Assembly: GCF_026184235.1 (NCBI RefSeq)
Contig: NZ_CP110806.1
Location: forward strand, 1,798,001 to 1,862,000
Length of the DNA stretch: 64,000 nt
Direction of reading: 5' to 3'
From: Cellulomonas sp. S1-8
GTDB taxonomy: Bacteria > Actinomycetota > Actinomycetes > Actinomycetales > Cellulomonadaceae
A program made the position numbers and the translations under genes. The notes under the pieces were generated by a model. The model was not told where the DNA came from and ran no database searches. It worked only from the letters and a program-made list of their open reading frames with translations. Position 1 is the first letter of the stretch. Every line of letters starts with the position of its first letter. This document shows, one piece after another, positions 8,336 through 17,806 of this stretch.

Positions 8336-8893
8336 GTGATCGACGACACACTCCTCGAGGCCGAGGAGAAGATGGACAAGGCCGTGGAGGTCGCGAAGGA
8401 GGACTTCTCGGCGATCCGCACCGGCCGGGCGAACGCGGCGATGTTCGCGAAGGTGTTCGTCGACTACTACGGTTCGCCGACCCCGCTCCAGCAGCTCGCG
8501 TCGTTCAACGTCGTCGAGGCGCGCACGATCCTCGTCTCGCCGTTCGACAAGTCGTCGACGACGGCCATCGAGAAGGCGTTGCGCGACTCCGACCTGGGCG
8601 TCAACCCGACCAACGACGGCAACGTCGTGCGGGTCGTCCTGCCGGCCCTCACGGCCGAGCGTCGCAAGGACTTCGTCAAGCTGGCGAAGTCGAAGGCCGA
8701 GGACGCCCGCATCTCGGTGCGCTCGGTGCGTCGTCGCGCCAAGGAGGAGCTCGACCGCATCGTCAAGGACGGCGAGGCGGGCGAGGACGAGGTGGCACGG
8801 GCCGAGAAGGAGCTGGAGTCGCTGACGAAGCGGCACGTCGAGCTCGTCGACCACCTCCTCGCCTCCAAGGAGAGCGAGCTGCTCGAGGTCTGA
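8336..8893 (+). CDS. frr: Ribosome recycling factor
   Basis: RRF, with EF-G, splits post-termination ribosomes. The length of 185 residues is standard. Hallmarks are [37 protein letters not shown] in domain [42 protein letters not shown], and the C-terminal helix [23 protein letters not shown]. The GTG at 8336 has AAGGAG five to ten bases upstream. Its stop overlaps the cdsA start (TGATG), so the two are coupled. Confidence 0.97.
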   Translation: MIDDTLLEAEEKMDKAVEVAKEDFSAIRTGRANAAMFAKVFVDYYGSPTPLQQLASFNVVEARTILVSPFDKSSTTAIEKALRDSDLGVNPTNDGNVVRVVLPALTAERRKDFVKLAKSKAEDARISVRSVRRRAKEELDRIVKDGEAGEDEVARAEKELESLTKRHVELVDHLLASKESELLEV

Positions 8894-9735
8894 TGACGCA
8901 GCTCGCCGCCCCGCGCAAGACCGGCGCCGGCCGGGACCTCCCCGCCGCGATGACGGTCGGCGTCGTCCTGCTCGGCATCGTCGGGGCCTCCCTGTTCGTC
9001 CGCAAGGAGGCGTTCGCGGTCTTCGCCGTGCTCGCGGTGACCGCGGCGATGTGGGAGCTCGCGCAGGCGTTCACGCGCCGCTCGATCCACGTGCCGCTCG
9101 TCCCTCTGATCGTCGGCTCCGCCGGCATCCTCGTCTCGGCGTACGTCGCGGGGACCGAGGCGCTGTTCGTCGCGTTCCTCCTCACCGTCGGGGGGGCCGT
9201 CGTGTGGCGCGTGCTCGACGGCAGCGGCGAGGCCGCGCTGCGCGACGCGTCCGCCGCGACGTTCGCCGCCGCCTACCTGCCGTTCCTCGGCGGGTTCGTC
9301 ATGCTGATGCTCGCGGAGCCGGACGGGCCCGCGCGTGTCGCGCTCTTCATCCTGCTGGCCGTCGCGTGCGACACCGGGGGTTTCGTCGTCGGCACGCTGC
9401 TCGGTCGCCACCCGCTCGCGCCGTCGGTCAGTCCCAAGAAGTCGTGGGAGGGGCTCCTCGGCTCCCTCGTCCTGACCAGCGTGGTCGGCGTCGTCGGGGT
9501 GCAGACCCTCTTCCAGGGCGAACCTCTCGTGGGGGCGCTGCTGGGCATCGGCACCGTCGTCAGCGCGACGCTCGGCGACCTGGCCGAGTCGATGATCAAG
9601 CGTGACCTCGAGCTGAAGGACATGGGGCGTCTGCTGCCCGGTCACGGTGGCGTCCTCGACCGCCTCGACTCGCTCCTGCTCACCGCCCCGGCCGTGTGGG
9701 TGCTGCTCACCGTCCTGCAGCCGCCCGCCGGCTGA
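8893..9735 (+). CDS. cdsA: Phosphatidate cytidylyltransferase
   Basis: CdsA makes CDP-diacylglycerol from phosphatidate and CTP, the branch point for membrane phospholipids. The 280-residue protein has about eight hydrophobic segments and the family signature near the C-terminus ([15 protein letters not shown] then [42 protein letters not shown]), including the conserved S-x-x-K-R-x-x-x-x-K-D pattern. The ATG at 8893 overlaps the frr stop. The frame is open further upstream, but that stretch overlaps frr in another frame and is not coding. Confidence 0.96.
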   Translation: MTQLAAPRKTGAGRDLPAAMTVGVVLLGIVGASLFVRKEAFAVFAVLAVTAAMWELAQAFTRRSIHVPLVPLIVGSAGILVSAYVAGTEALFVAFLLTVGGAVVWRVLDGSGEAALRDASAATFAAAYLPFLGGFVMLMLAEPDGPARVALFILLAVACDTGGFVVGTLLGRHPLAPSVSPKKSWEGLLGSLVLTSVVGVVGVQTLFQGEPLVGALLGIGTVVSATLGDLAESMIKRDLELKDMGRLLPGHGGVLDRLDSLLLTAPAVWVLLTVLQPPAG

Positions 9736-9770
9736 CCGCCCCCGCCCACTCCTGGAAGGAGGCGCCGCCC

Positions 9771-10901
9771 GTGAACACCACCCCCGTGCGCCTGCAGCTC
9801 ACCGCCACGGACCGTGGCGCCCGTGGCAAGCCGCCGCGCCACTTCGTCGACCTCTCGCCCGACGAGCGCGTCGCTGCCGTCACGGCGCTCGGCGAGAAGC
9901 CGTTCCGGGCCAAGCAGCTCGCGACGCACTACTTCACGCACCTCACGGCCGACGCGGCCGCGATGACCGACCTGCCCAAGGCGAGCCGCGACGTCCTGGT
10001 CGCGGACCTGTTCCCGCAGCTCCTGACGACCTCGCGCACGCTGACGGCCGACCACGGGACGACCGTCAAGACGCTGTACCACCTGTTCGACGGGGCGAAG
10101 GTCGAGTCGGTCCTCATGCGGTACGCGAACCGCACGACCCTGTGCGTGTCGTCGCAGGCCGGGTGCGGGCTCGCGTGCTCGTTCTGCGCGACCGGGAAGA
10201 TGGGCCTGCTGCGCAACCTGTCCACGGCGGAGATCGTCGAGCAGGTCCGCCAGGCGGGACGCGCGCTGGCCGCCGGTGAGGTCCCGGGGGGCGTGACGCG
10301 CCTGAGCAACGTCGTGTTCATGGGCATGGGCGAGCCGCTGGCGAACTACAAGGCCGTGATGGCGACGGTGCGCATGCTCGTCGACCCGGCACCCGACGGG
10401 CTGGGCATGTCGGCGCGCAACGTGACGGTGTCGACCGTCGGCCTGGTCCCCGCGATGGACAAGCTCGCCGGCGAGGGCATCCCGGTGACGCTCGCGCTGT
10501 CGCTGCACGCGCCCGACGACGAGCTGCGCAGCGAGCTGGTCCCGGTCAACACGCGGTGGAGCGTCGACGAGGCGCTGGACTCGGCGCGCCGCTACTTCGA
10601 CGCCACCGGCCGCCGCGTGTCCATCGAGTACGCGCTCATCAAGGACGTCAACGACCACGCCTGGCGTGCGGACCTGCTGGGGGAGAAGCTGCTCGCGCGC
10701 GGCGGGGCGGGGTGGGTGCACTGCAACCCGATCCCGCTGAACCCGACACCCGGCTCACGCTGGACGGCGAGCGATCCGCAGGTCGAGCGCGAGTTCGTGG
10801 CACGCTTGCGTGCGCACGGCATCCCGACCACCATCCGGGACACCCGCGGCAGCGACATCGACGGCGCGTGCGGCCAGCTCGCGGCGGAGGAGGACGAGTG
10901 A
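9771..10901 (+). CDS. rlmN: 23S rRNA (adenine-C2)/tRNA methyltransferase RlmN
   Basis: A radical SAM enzyme that methylates C2 of A2503 in 23S rRNA and A37 in some tRNAs. The 376-residue protein has the N-terminal RlmN domain ([13 protein letters not shown]), the radical SAM cluster motif CGLACSFC (C-x3-C-x2-C, residues ~133-140), [15 protein letters not shown], and the C-terminal half with the catalytic Cys region ([19 protein letters not shown]). The GTG at 9771 is preceded by GGAAGGAGG. Its stop overlaps the next gene's GTG. Confidence 0.96.
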   Translation: MNTTPVRLQLTATDRGARGKPPRHFVDLSPDERVAAVTALGEKPFRAKQLATHYFTHLTADAAAMTDLPKASRDVLVADLFPQLLTTSRTLTADHGTTVKTLYHLFDGAKVESVLMRYANRTTLCVSSQAGCGLACSFCATGKMGLLRNLSTAEIVEQVRQAGRALAAGEVPGGVTRLSNVVFMGMGEPLANYKAVMATVRMLVDPAPDGLGMSARNVTVSTVGLVPAMDKLAGEGIPVTLALSLHAPDDELRSELVPVNTRWSVDEALDSARRYFDATGRRVSIEYALIKDVNDHAWRADLLGEKLLARGGAGWVHCNPIPLNPTPGSRWTASDPQVEREFVARLRAHGIPTTIRDTRGSDIDGACGQLAAEEDE

Positions 10902-11452
10902 GCGACGGCATGTTCCGCACCGTGTCCGGCCTGCGGCGTGGCTACGACCCGGACGAGGTCGACGAGTTCTTCTCGCACGCCCGCGCGGTGTACGAGCAGG
11001 GACCGGCAGCGGCGCTGTCGGGCGCCGACGTGCGCAGGGTCGCGTTCGACCTCGTGCGCGGCGGGTACGTGACGGCGGCGGTCGACGCCGCGCTCGACCG
11101 GCTCGAGGTCGCGTTCGTCGCGCGGCACCGCACGCAGTTCGTCGCCGAGCGCGGCCAGGGCGCGTGGATGGAGCAGCTGGGGACGCAGGCGCGGTCCCTG
11201 TACGGGCGCCTGGGCCGGCCGGACGGCGACCGGTTCGCCCCGCCCGAGGGTCGGAAGGCCGGTTACGAGCCGGCCGACGTCGACGAGCTGTGCCACCGGC
11301 TCGTCGCGTACTTCGACACGGGCGCCCCGCTCACGGCGGGTGAGGTGCGCGCGACGACGTTCCGGCGCCGCAACGGGCGCAACGGCTACGCGGAGGGACC
11401 CGTCGACGCGTTCGTCGCGCGCGCGGTCGAGGTCCTGCTCGGCGTCGAGTGA
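10898..11452 (+). CDS. Small protein with two DivIVA-like N-terminal repeats
   Basis: A 184-residue protein coupled to rlmN by a GTGA overlap. Two copies of a DivIVA-type membrane-targeting motif are visible: [20 protein letters not shown] (residues ~6-25) and [20 protein letters not shown] (residues ~107-126). Each is followed by a segment with (D/E)VR...F that resembles the DivIVA_dom tail. There is no long coiled coil like that of Wag31/DivIVA itself. It may be a peripheral polar or septal adaptor, but no function is established. It lies between rlmN and dxr. Confidence 0.75.
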   Translation: MSDGMFRTVSGLRRGYDPDEVDEFFSHARAVYEQGPAAALSGADVRRVAFDLVRGGYVTAAVDAALDRLEVAFVARHRTQFVAERGQGAWMEQLGTQARSLYGRLGRPDGDRFAPPEGRKAGYEPADVDELCHRLVAYFDTGAPLTAGEVRATTFRRRNGRNGYAEGPVDAFVARAVEVLLGVE

Positions 11453-11483
11453 GCGCCCCCGTCCCGTCCCCGGGCGACCGGCG

Positions 11484-12638
11484 ATGAGCCGCTCGGTGAC
11501 GGTCCTCGGATCGACGGGGTCGATCGGCACGCAGGCCCTCGACATCGTCGCCGCGCACCGCGACCGCTTCACCGTCGTCGGCCTCTCGGCGGGCGGTGCG
11601 CACGTCGACCTCCTGATCGAGCAGGCCCGCACGCACGCCGTGCCGGTCGTGGCGGTCGCCGACCCGGGCGTCGCCGCCGTGCTGCGCGACGCCCTGCCCG
11701 GCACGCGTGTCCTCGCGGGCCCCGACGCCGCCGCCGAGCTGGCCGGTTCCGGCGCGGACGTCGTCCTCAACGGCATCACCGGGTCCGTCGGCCTGCTGCC
11801 GACGCTCGCGGCGCTGCGCGCGGGGAGCACGCTCGCCCTGGCCAACAAGGAGTCCCTCGTCGTGGGCGGTGCGCTCGTGCACGCCGCCGCGGTCCGGGCC
11901 GAGCAGATCGTGCCGGTCGACTCCGAGCACTCCGCGATCGCGCAGGCGCTGCGCTCGGGGACCCCCCGCGAGGTGCGTCGACTCGTGCTGACGGCGTCGG
12001 GCGGCCCGTTCCGCGGCTGGACGGCCGAGCAGGTCGCGACCGCCACGCCCCAGCAGGCGCTCGCGCACCCGACGTGGTCGATGGGTCCGGTCGTCACCGT
12101 GAACTCGGCGAGCCTGATGAACAAGGGCCTGGAGCTCATCGAGGCCCACCTGCTGTTCGACGTCCCCGTCGACGACATCACGGTCGTCGTGCACCCGCAG
12201 TCGGTCGTGCACTCCATGGTCGAGTTCGCGGACGGCTCGACGATCGCGCAGGCCTCGCCGCCCGACATGCGGCTGCCCATCGCGCTGGGGCTGGCGTGGC
12301 CCGAGCGGGTGCCCGGCGCGGCGCACCCGTGCGACTGGTCGACGGCCACGTCCTGGACGTTCGAGCCCCTCGCGGAGGACGTGTTCCCGGCGGTCGGTCT
12401 GGCACGGTCGGCGGTCGCGGCGTCCGCGACGCACCCGGCCGTGTACAACGCCGCGAACGAGGAGGGCGTCGCCGCGTTCCTGGCGGGCCGGATCGGGTTC
12501 GGCCATGTCGTGGCGACGGTCGCGCGAGTGCTCGGCGAGCACGACGGGACGCCCCGGGACGCACTGACGCTCGACGCCGTGCTCGACGCCGAGCGGTGGG
12601 CGCGCGCCCGCGCGCGCGAGGTGCTCGCGGCCGGCTGA
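11484..12638 (+). CDS. dxr: 1-deoxy-D-xylulose 5-phosphate reductoisomerase
   Basis: Dxr converts DXP to MEP, the committed step of non-mevalonate isoprenoid synthesis, using NADPH and a divalent metal. The 384-residue protein has the Rossmann start [31 protein letters not shown], the substrate loop [56 protein letters not shown], and [17 protein letters not shown]. The ATG is at 11484. In mycobacteria dxr is followed directly by rip1 and ispG; here an approximately 10.6-kb block separates them. Confidence 0.97.
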   Translation: MSRSVTVLGSTGSIGTQALDIVAAHRDRFTVVGLSAGGAHVDLLIEQARTHAVPVVAVADPGVAAVLRDALPGTRVLAGPDAAAELAGSGADVVLNGITGSVGLLPTLAALRAGSTLALANKESLVVGGALVHAAAVRAEQIVPVDSEHSAIAQALRSGTPREVRRLVLTASGGPFRGWTAEQVATATPQQALAHPTWSMGPVVTVNSASLMNKGLELIEAHLLFDVPVDDITVVVHPQSVVHSMVEFADGSTIAQASPPDMRLPIALGLAWPERVPGAAHPCDWSTATSWTFEPLAEDVFPAVGLARSAVAASATHPAVYNAANEEGVAAFLAGRIGFGHVVATVARVLGEHDGTPRDALTLDAVLDAERWARARAREVLAAG

Positions 12639-12667
12639 CCTGCGTCCGCGTCGACCCGGCGGCCGAC

Positions 12668-12696
12668 CCGCGTCAGCGGCAGCCCCGCGTCAGCGG
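12668..12696. repeat. Short direct repeat at the dxr/oxidoreductase convergence
   Basis: CCGCGTCAGCGGC occurs twice within about 30 bp, four bases apart, at the convergent ends of dxr and the minus-strand oxidoreductase; the second copy contains the latter's stop codon. It marks the left junction of the polyamine block. It is probably a small local duplication. Confidence 0.45.
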
Positions 12697-14066
12697 CCGA
12701 GCAGCGGCGCCAGACCCTCGGCCAGCCGGCTGCTGCGGCCCGTCCGCCGCTCGACGCGGTCGGACCACGCCGTCGCCCACCGGGCGGCGGTGATCCCTGC
12801 CCAGCGCAGCGGCTCGGGCTCCCAGTCCGGTGACCGGTGGCCGACCCAGGGCAGCCGCGTCAGCGGTGTGTCCGCGCCCGTGACCAGGTCGGCCAGGGTG
12901 CGCCCGGCGAGGTTGGCGGCGCCGACCCCGTCGCCGACGTAGCCGCCGGCCCAGCCGATCCCCGTGCCCTGGTCGAGCCCGACCGACGCGTGCCAGTCGC
13001 GGGGGACGCCCAGCGGCCCGCCCCAGGCGTGCGTGACCTCGTGGTCCGCCACGGGGGGCAGCAGGTCGACGAGCGTGCGTCGCAGGTGCTCGTGCACCCG
13101 CGGGACGCGGTCGTAGGACGCGTCGACGCGGGACCCGGCGTGGTACGGCGCGCCCCGGCCTCCGAAGGCGATGCGGTCGTCGGCCGTGCGCTGGCCGTAG
13201 ACGACCAGGTGCCTCGCGTCGGTGAACGTCTCGCCCCGCTCCAGGCCGATCTGCGCCCACACCGACGCCGGCAGCGGCTCCGTCGCGATCATCAGCGAGT
13301 ACACGGGGGCGATGGCCCGGTGCGAGTCGGGCAGGGTCGCGGTCCACGCCTCGGTGGCGCGCACGACCCACCGGCAGCGCGCGGTCCCGTGGTCGGTCAC
13401 GACGGCCCGTGGGGAGATCCGCACCGCACGGGTGCCCTCGGCGATGCGCGCACCGCGCTGCTCGACGACCCGCGCAAGCCCGCGCGCGAGCCGGGCCGGC
13501 TGGACGCGCGCGCAGTCGGGCGTCCACGAGCCGGCGAGCACGCCGGAAGCGCGAACGTGTTCCGCGACGCCGTCGGGGTCGAGCAGGTGCGCCTCGTCGC
13601 CCCAGCGACCCGCCTCGGCGACGTCCGCCGCGAGCCGGTCCACCTGCGGGGACGTGCGCGCCAGCGAGACGGTCCCGCCGAACCGGAAGTCGCAGTCGAT
13701 CTGCTCCGCGGCGGTCACGCCGCCGATCTCGACGACGGTGTCGCGCAGGGCCGCGCGCATCGCGTGCGCGGCGTCCGGCCCGTGCCGGCGGGCGAGGGCG
13801 TCGGGCCCGACCGGGAACAGCGCCGAGCACCATCCGCCGTTGCGGCCGCTCGCGCCGTACCCCGCGACGTGGGCGTCGACGACGAGCACGTCGAGCGAGG
13901 GGTCTGCCTCGAGCAGGTAGTACGCGGTCCACAGGCCGGTGTAGCCCGCGCCGACGACGACCACGTCGGCCGTCGTGTCGCCGTCGAGCGGGGGCCGCGG
14001 CCGGGCCTCGTCGGGGTCGTCGGCGACGACCTGGTCCCACCACAGCGAGGCCGCGTCGTCCCTCAC
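12690..14066 (-). CDS. FAD-dependent oxidoreductase of the DAO family (PuuB-like)
   Basis: A 458-residue flavoprotein. The N-terminal FAD-binding motif is VVVVGAGYTGLWTAYYL (residues ~33-49), followed by GASGRNGGWCSALFP, a typical DAO/glycine oxidase continuation. The C-terminus has the second FAD segment IGWAGGYVGDGVGAANLAGRTLADLV. Family members oxidise amines or amino acids with release of H2O2 and ammonia; gamma-glutamylputrescine oxidase PuuB is the closest known role in such a context. No PuuA-like glutamylputrescine synthetase is present nearby, so the substrate is open. The GTG at 14066 overlaps the upstream aminotransferase stop (GTGA), making it the third gene of an lrp-aminotransferase-oxidoreductase operon. 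Confidence 0.85.
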   Translation of the reverse strand: MRDDAASLWWDQVVADDPDEARPRPPLDGDTTADVVVVGAGYTGLWTAYYLLEADPSLDVLVVDAHVAGYGASGRNGGWCSALFPVGPDALARRHGPDAAHAMRAALRDTVVEIGGVTAAEQIDCDFRFGGTVSLARTSPQVDRLAADVAEAGRWGDEAHLLDPDGVAEHVRASGVLAGSWTPDCARVQPARLARGLARVVEQRGARIAEGTRAVRISPRAVVTDHGTARCRWVVRATEAWTATLPDSHRAIAPVYSLMIATEPLPASVWAQIGLERGETFTDARHLVVYGQRTADDRIAFGGRGAPYHAGSRVDASYDRVPRVHEHLRRTLVDLLPPVADHEVTHAWGGPLGVPRDWHASVGLDQGTGIGWAGGYVGDGVGAANLAGRTLADLVTGADTPLTRLPWVGHRSPDWEPEPLRWAGITAARWATAWSDRVERRTGRSSRLAEGLAPLLGR

Positions 14067-15439
14067 AGGCGCGCCCACGCCTCGGTCAGGACGCCCCGCA
14101 GGATCTGCTCGATCTCGTTGAACTCCGCCGGGCCGCACGTCAGGGGCGGCGCCAGCTGCACGACCGGGTCCCCGCGGTCGTCGGCCCGGCAGTACAGGCC
14201 GGCCTCGTAGAGCGCCGGCGTCAGGAACCCGCGGAGCAGCCGCTCGGACTCGTCGTCGTCGAACGTCGTGCGCGTCGCGGTGTCCTTGACCAGCTCGATG
14301 CCGTAGAAGAAGCCCTCCCCGCGGACGTCGCCGACGATCGGCAGGTCGAGCAGGCGTTCCAGCGTGCGGCGCAGCACCGGGGCGTTCTCGTGCACGTGCG
14401 CGACGACGCCCTCGGACTCGAACAGGTCGAGGTTCGCCATCGCGACGGCGGCCGACACCGGGTGCCCCCCGAAGGTGTAGCCGTGCGCGAAGCTCGTGGC
14501 GCCCGTCGCGAACGGCTCGTACACGCGGTCGGACACCAGGCACGCGCCGATGGGGGAGTAGCCGGACGTCATCCCCTTGGCGCACGTGATCATGTCCGGG
14601 ACGTAGCCCAGGTCCTCGCAGGCGAAGATCGAGCCGATGCGCCCGAACGCGCAGATCACCTCGTCGGACACGAGGAGCACGTCGTGCTCGTCGCAGATCT
14701 CCCGCACGCGCTCGAAGTACCCGGGCGGCGGCGGGAAGCAGCCGCCGGCGTTCTGCACCGGCTCGAGGAAGACCGCGGCCACCGTGTCGGGCCCCTCGAA
14801 CTCGATGGCCTCGGCGATGCGGTCGGCGGCCCAGAGCCCGAACGCCTTCGGGTCGTCGCGCAGGTGCTCCGGCGCGCGGTACGCGTTGGTGTTGGGCACC
14901 TTGTGCGCGCCGGGGACCAGGGGCTCGAACGGCGCCTTGAGCTCCGGCAGGCCGGTGATGGACAGTGCGCCCTGCGTCGTGCCGTGGTACGCGACGGCCC
15001 GCGAGATCACCTTGTGCTTGCCGTGGCGTCCCCGGAGCTTCCAGTACTGCTTGGCGAGCTTCCACGCCGTCTCGACGGCCTCACCGCCGCCCGTCGTGAA
15101 GAAGACCCGGTTGATGTCGCCCGGCGCGTGCGCGGCGAGCCGCTCCGCGAGGTCGATGGCCTGCGGGTGCGCGTACGACCACAGCGGGAAGAACGCGAGC
15201 TCGCGGGCCTGCGCCGCCGCCGCGGCGGCCAGCTCCTCGCGCCCGTGCCCCAGCTGGACGACGAACAGGCCGGACAGCCCGTCGATGAGGCGGCGCCCGT
15301 CGGCGTCCCAGATGTGGTGCCCCTCGCCGCGCACGATCGTGGGGACGCCGTGCTCCCAGGCGCTCTGGCGCGTGAAGTGCCCCCACAGGTGGTCGCGGGC
15401 GGCGGTCTGGCGGTCGGTGCCGCGCGGCGTGGTCCTCAT
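14063..15439 (-). CDS. Class III PLP aminotransferase (putrescine/4-aminobutyrate type)
   Basis: A 458-residue omega-aminotransferase. Visible features: substrate-binding N-terminus DHLWGHFTRQSAW, VFFTTGGGEAVETAWKLAKQYW, YHGTTQGALSITG, FLEPVQNAGGCFPPP, the class III signature VLLVSDEVICAFGRIGSIF, the PLP lysine in ITCAKGMTSGYSPIGA, and SFAHGYTFGGHPVSAAVA. The sequence resembles putrescine-pyruvate or GABA aminotransferases of the SpuC/PuuE type. With an aldehyde dehydrogenase and a PotABCD transporter beside it, the likely job is transamination of putrescine or a related omega-amine. The ATG at 15439 overlaps the Lrp gene's stop, indicating coupled translation. Confidence 0.9.
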   Translation of the reverse strand: MRTTPRGTDRQTAARDHLWGHFTRQSAWEHGVPTIVRGEGHHIWDADGRRLIDGLSGLFVVQLGHGREELAAAAAAQARELAFFPLWSYAHPQAIDLAERLAAHAPGDINRVFFTTGGGEAVETAWKLAKQYWKLRGRHGKHKVISRAVAYHGTTQGALSITGLPELKAPFEPLVPGAHKVPNTNAYRAPEHLRDDPKAFGLWAADRIAEAIEFEGPDTVAAVFLEPVQNAGGCFPPPPGYFERVREICDEHDVLLVSDEVICAFGRIGSIFACEDLGYVPDMITCAKGMTSGYSPIGACLVSDRVYEPFATGATSFAHGYTFGGHPVSAAVAMANLDLFESEGVVAHVHENAPVLRRTLERLLDLPIVGDVRGEGFFYGIELVKDTATRTTFDDDESERLLRGFLTPALYEAGLYCRADDRGDPVVQLAPPLTCGPAEFNEIEQILRGVLTEAWARL

Positions 15440-15906
15440 CGGGTTCCCCAGTTGTAGAGCTGCTTGTGCAGCCGCAGGTAGACGAACGTCTCGGTGCTGC
15501 GGACCCCGGGCAGGGCGCGGATCGTGTCGTTCAAGACCGCCAGCAGGTGCTCGTCGTCCTCGCAGACCACCTCGACGAGGACGTCGAACGAGCCGGCCGT
15601 CACCACGACGTAGTCGACCTCCGGGATGGCCGCGACCTGCTCGGCCAGGACGTTGAGGTCGCCGTCGGCGCGCAGGCCGATCATGGCCTGCCGCCGGAAG
15701 CCCACCTGCAACGGGTCGGTCACCGCGACGATCTGGATCACGCCCGACTCCTGCAGGCGCTGCACCCGCTGGCGCACGGCGGCCTCGGACAGGCCGACGG
15801 CCTTGCCGATCGTCGCGTACGGCCGCCGGCCGTCCTCCTGCAGCTGCTCGATGATGCCCTTCGCGGCCGCGTCGAGCGCGACGGTGCTGCGGTCCCGCTG
15901 CGTCAT
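15436..15906 (-). CDS. Lrp/AsnC-family transcriptional regulator
   Basis: A 156-residue regulator with an N-terminal winged helix-turn-helix (AAAKGIIEQLQEDGRRPYATIGKAVGLSEAAVRQRVQRLQESG) and a C-terminal RAM ligand-binding domain (PEVDYVVVTAGSFDVLVEVVCEDDEHLLAVLNDTIRALPGV). It is the first gene of the minus-strand operon and is divergent from the aldehyde dehydrogenase gene, so it probably controls both and senses an amine or amino acid of the pathway (inference). Confidence 0.93.
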   Translation of the reverse strand: MTQRDRSTVALDAAAKGIIEQLQEDGRRPYATIGKAVGLSEAAVRQRVQRLQESGVIQIVAVTDPLQVGFRRQAMIGLRADGDLNVLAEQVAAIPEVDYVVVTAGSFDVLVEVVCEDDEHLLAVLNDTIRALPGVRSTETFVYLRLHKQLYNWGTR

Positions 15907-16125
15907 GGACCCGATCGTGGCGCGCCCCGACGCACCGGGGCAAGTGATTCCGTGTTGCGATCGCGTGTCCACGCACGGATCCGCGGAACGGGTGCGCGCG
16001 GGCCGACGGATCCGGGGGTGCGGCGCGCAGGGTCCTTCCGGTGCGCGACGTCGTCCCACTAGCCTCGCGGCATCCGACCGCACGCACGCCGGGCCCCCGG
16101 TCGCCCGGGCGCCCCGAGGAGGACC
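15907..16125. promoter_or_regulatory. Divergent control region between lrp-type regulator and aldehyde dehydrogenase
   Basis: This 219-bp region serves both directions. A rightward -10 candidate TAGCCT is at 16060-16065, and the aldehyde dehydrogenase ribosome binding site GAGGAGGA is at about 16114-16121. An imperfect operator-like inverted repeat, TCCGTG (15949-15954) and CACGGA (15974-15979), lies on the regulator's side and could be an Lrp site. This is suggestive only. Confidence 0.4.
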
Positions 16126-17565
16126 GTGACCGACATCGCGCCGCTCGAGCTCACCAACGTCGTCGACGGCCGGGACACCCCGGCGCGCGAGGGCCGCACC
16201 ACCGCGGTCGTCGACCCCAGCACCGGCCAGGAGTACGCGCGGGCGCCGCTCAGCGGCCCCGAGGACGTCGATGCCGCGTACGCCGCCGCGGACCGCGCCG
16301 CGGTGGGCTGGGGACGCACGACGCCGGCCGACCGGCAGACCGCGCTGCTGGCGCTCGCGGACCTCGTCGACGAGCACGCCGACGAGCTCGTCGCGGCGGA
16401 GTCGCGCAACACCGGCAAGCCCCTGCACCTGACCGCGACGGACGAGGTGCCGCCGTGCGCCGACCAGCTCCGGTTCTTCGCCGGGGCGGCGCGCGTGCTC
16501 ACCGGCCTGTCCGCCGGGGAGTACCTCGAGGGCCACACGTCGTGGTTGCGCCGCGAGCCCGTCGGCGTGGTCGGCCAGGTCACGCCGTGGAACTACCCGC
16601 TGATGATGGCCGTGTGGAAGATCGCCCCGGCGCTCGCGGCCGGCAACACGATCGTCCTCAAGCCGTCGGACACCACGCCCGTCACGACCGTGCGGCTCGC
16701 GCAGCTCGCGGCACAGGTGCTGCCACCCGGCGTGCTCAACGTGGTGTGCGGCGACCGGGACACCGGACGCGCCCTCGTCGCGCACCCGCGGCCGGACCTG
16801 GTCGCGATCACCGGGTCCGTGCGGGCGGGCGCGGAGGTCGCGCGCGCGGCGGCCGACGGGCTCAAGCGCGTGCACCTGGAGCTCGGCGGCAAGGCGCCGG
16901 TCGTGGTGTTCGACGACGCGGACGTGGCGGCGGCCGCCGAGGGGATCGCGGACGCCGGCTACTACAACGCGGGGCAGGACTGCACGGCGGCCACGCGGGT
17001 CCTGGTGCACGCCCGCGTGCACGCCGACTTCGTCGCCGCCCTGGCCGACGCGGCGCGGTCGCGTCGCACGGGGCTGCCCGACGACCCCGACGTGGCGTTC
17101 GGGCCGGTGAACAACGCCGCGCAGCTCGCCCGCGTCACCGGCTTCCTGGAGCGGCTCCCCGGCCACGCCGAGGTGGTGGCCGGCGGGGCCCGTCCCGACG
17201 GGCCGGGGTTCTTCCTGGAGGCGACGGTCGTCGACGGGCTGCGTCAGCAGGACGAGGCGGTCCAGGAGGAGATCTTCGGGCCCGTGATCACAGTCCAGAC
17301 CTTCACGGAGGAGGACGAGGCCGTGCGCCTGGCGAACGACGTGCGGTACGGGCTGTCCTCCTCGGTGTGGACCCGGGACCACGCACGCGCGCTGCGCGTC
17401 TCGCGCGCGCTCGACTTCGGCGTCGTGTGGATCAACACGCACATCCCGTTCGTCGCGGAGATGCCGCACGGCGGGTTCAAGCACTCCGGTCACGGCAAGG
17501 ACCTGTCCCTCTACGGGCTCGAGGAGTACACGCGGCTGAAGCACGTCATGTCCTCGTTCGGGTGA
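16126..17565 (+). CDS. Aldehyde dehydrogenase, probable gamma-aminobutyraldehyde dehydrogenase
   Basis: An NAD(P)-dependent aldehyde dehydrogenase of 479 residues: GQVTPWNYPLMMAVWKIAPALAAGNTIVLKPS, the catalytic Glu motif LELGGKAPVVVFDDAD, the catalytic Cys in YYNAGQDCTAATR, and a conserved C-terminal EIFGPVITVQTF. Position and sequence fit oxidation of 4-aminobutanal, the product of putrescine transamination, to GABA. Betaine- or other amino-aldehydes are alternatives. The GTG at 16126 follows GAGGAGGA. It is divergent from the lrp operon and upstream of the potD pair. Confidence 0.87.
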   Translation: MTDIAPLELTNVVDGRDTPAREGRTTAVVDPSTGQEYARAPLSGPEDVDAAYAAADRAAVGWGRTTPADRQTALLALADLVDEHADELVAAESRNTGKPLHLTATDEVPPCADQLRFFAGAARVLTGLSAGEYLEGHTSWLRREPVGVVGQVTPWNYPLMMAVWKIAPALAAGNTIVLKPSDTTPVTTVRLAQLAAQVLPPGVLNVVCGDRDTGRALVAHPRPDLVAITGSVRAGAEVARAAADGLKRVHLELGGKAPVVVFDDADVAAAAEGIADAGYYNAGQDCTAATRVLVHARVHADFVAALADAARSRRTGLPDDPDVAFGPVNNAAQLARVTGFLERLPGHAEVVAGGARPDGPGFFLEATVVDGLRQQDEAVQEEIFGPVITVQTFTEEDEAVRLANDVRYGLSSSVWTRDHARALRVSRALDFGVVWINTHIPFVAEMPHGGFKHSGHGKDLSLYGLEEYTRLKHVMSSFG

Positions 17566-17806
17566 CAGGACGGATCAGGACGAACCGGGAGGGGTCCGAC
17601 CTGTGGGCGGTCCTGTCACCCCGTCCGTGGACGCCCGTAACATGTGGCCGCCGTCACGTCACGTGCACGTTCTTCGTCGTGAATGTTCCGGTACTGGAAA
17701 CTTTTCGTTGCGAGCGGTGTGCGGCGCCACGAATTCCTTGTGCGGCCACCTTCGGGTGCGCCACGATCCAGCCGGGCCGGGTCACGGTCCGCGCGAGAGG
17801 AGCGAG
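17566..17806 (+). promoter_or_regulatory. Upstream region of the potD-potD-potABC operon
   Basis: A 241-bp non-coding gap. It contains a locally A/T-richer stretch (about 17670-17710, around GAATGTTCCGGTACTGGAAA) that stands out from the surroundings and is the likely promoter/operator of the transport operon. GTGGCCGC at ~17644 and GCGGCCAC at ~17743 form a loose inverted repeat. The ribosome binding site AGAGGAG lies just before the ATG at 17807. Confidence 0.4.
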
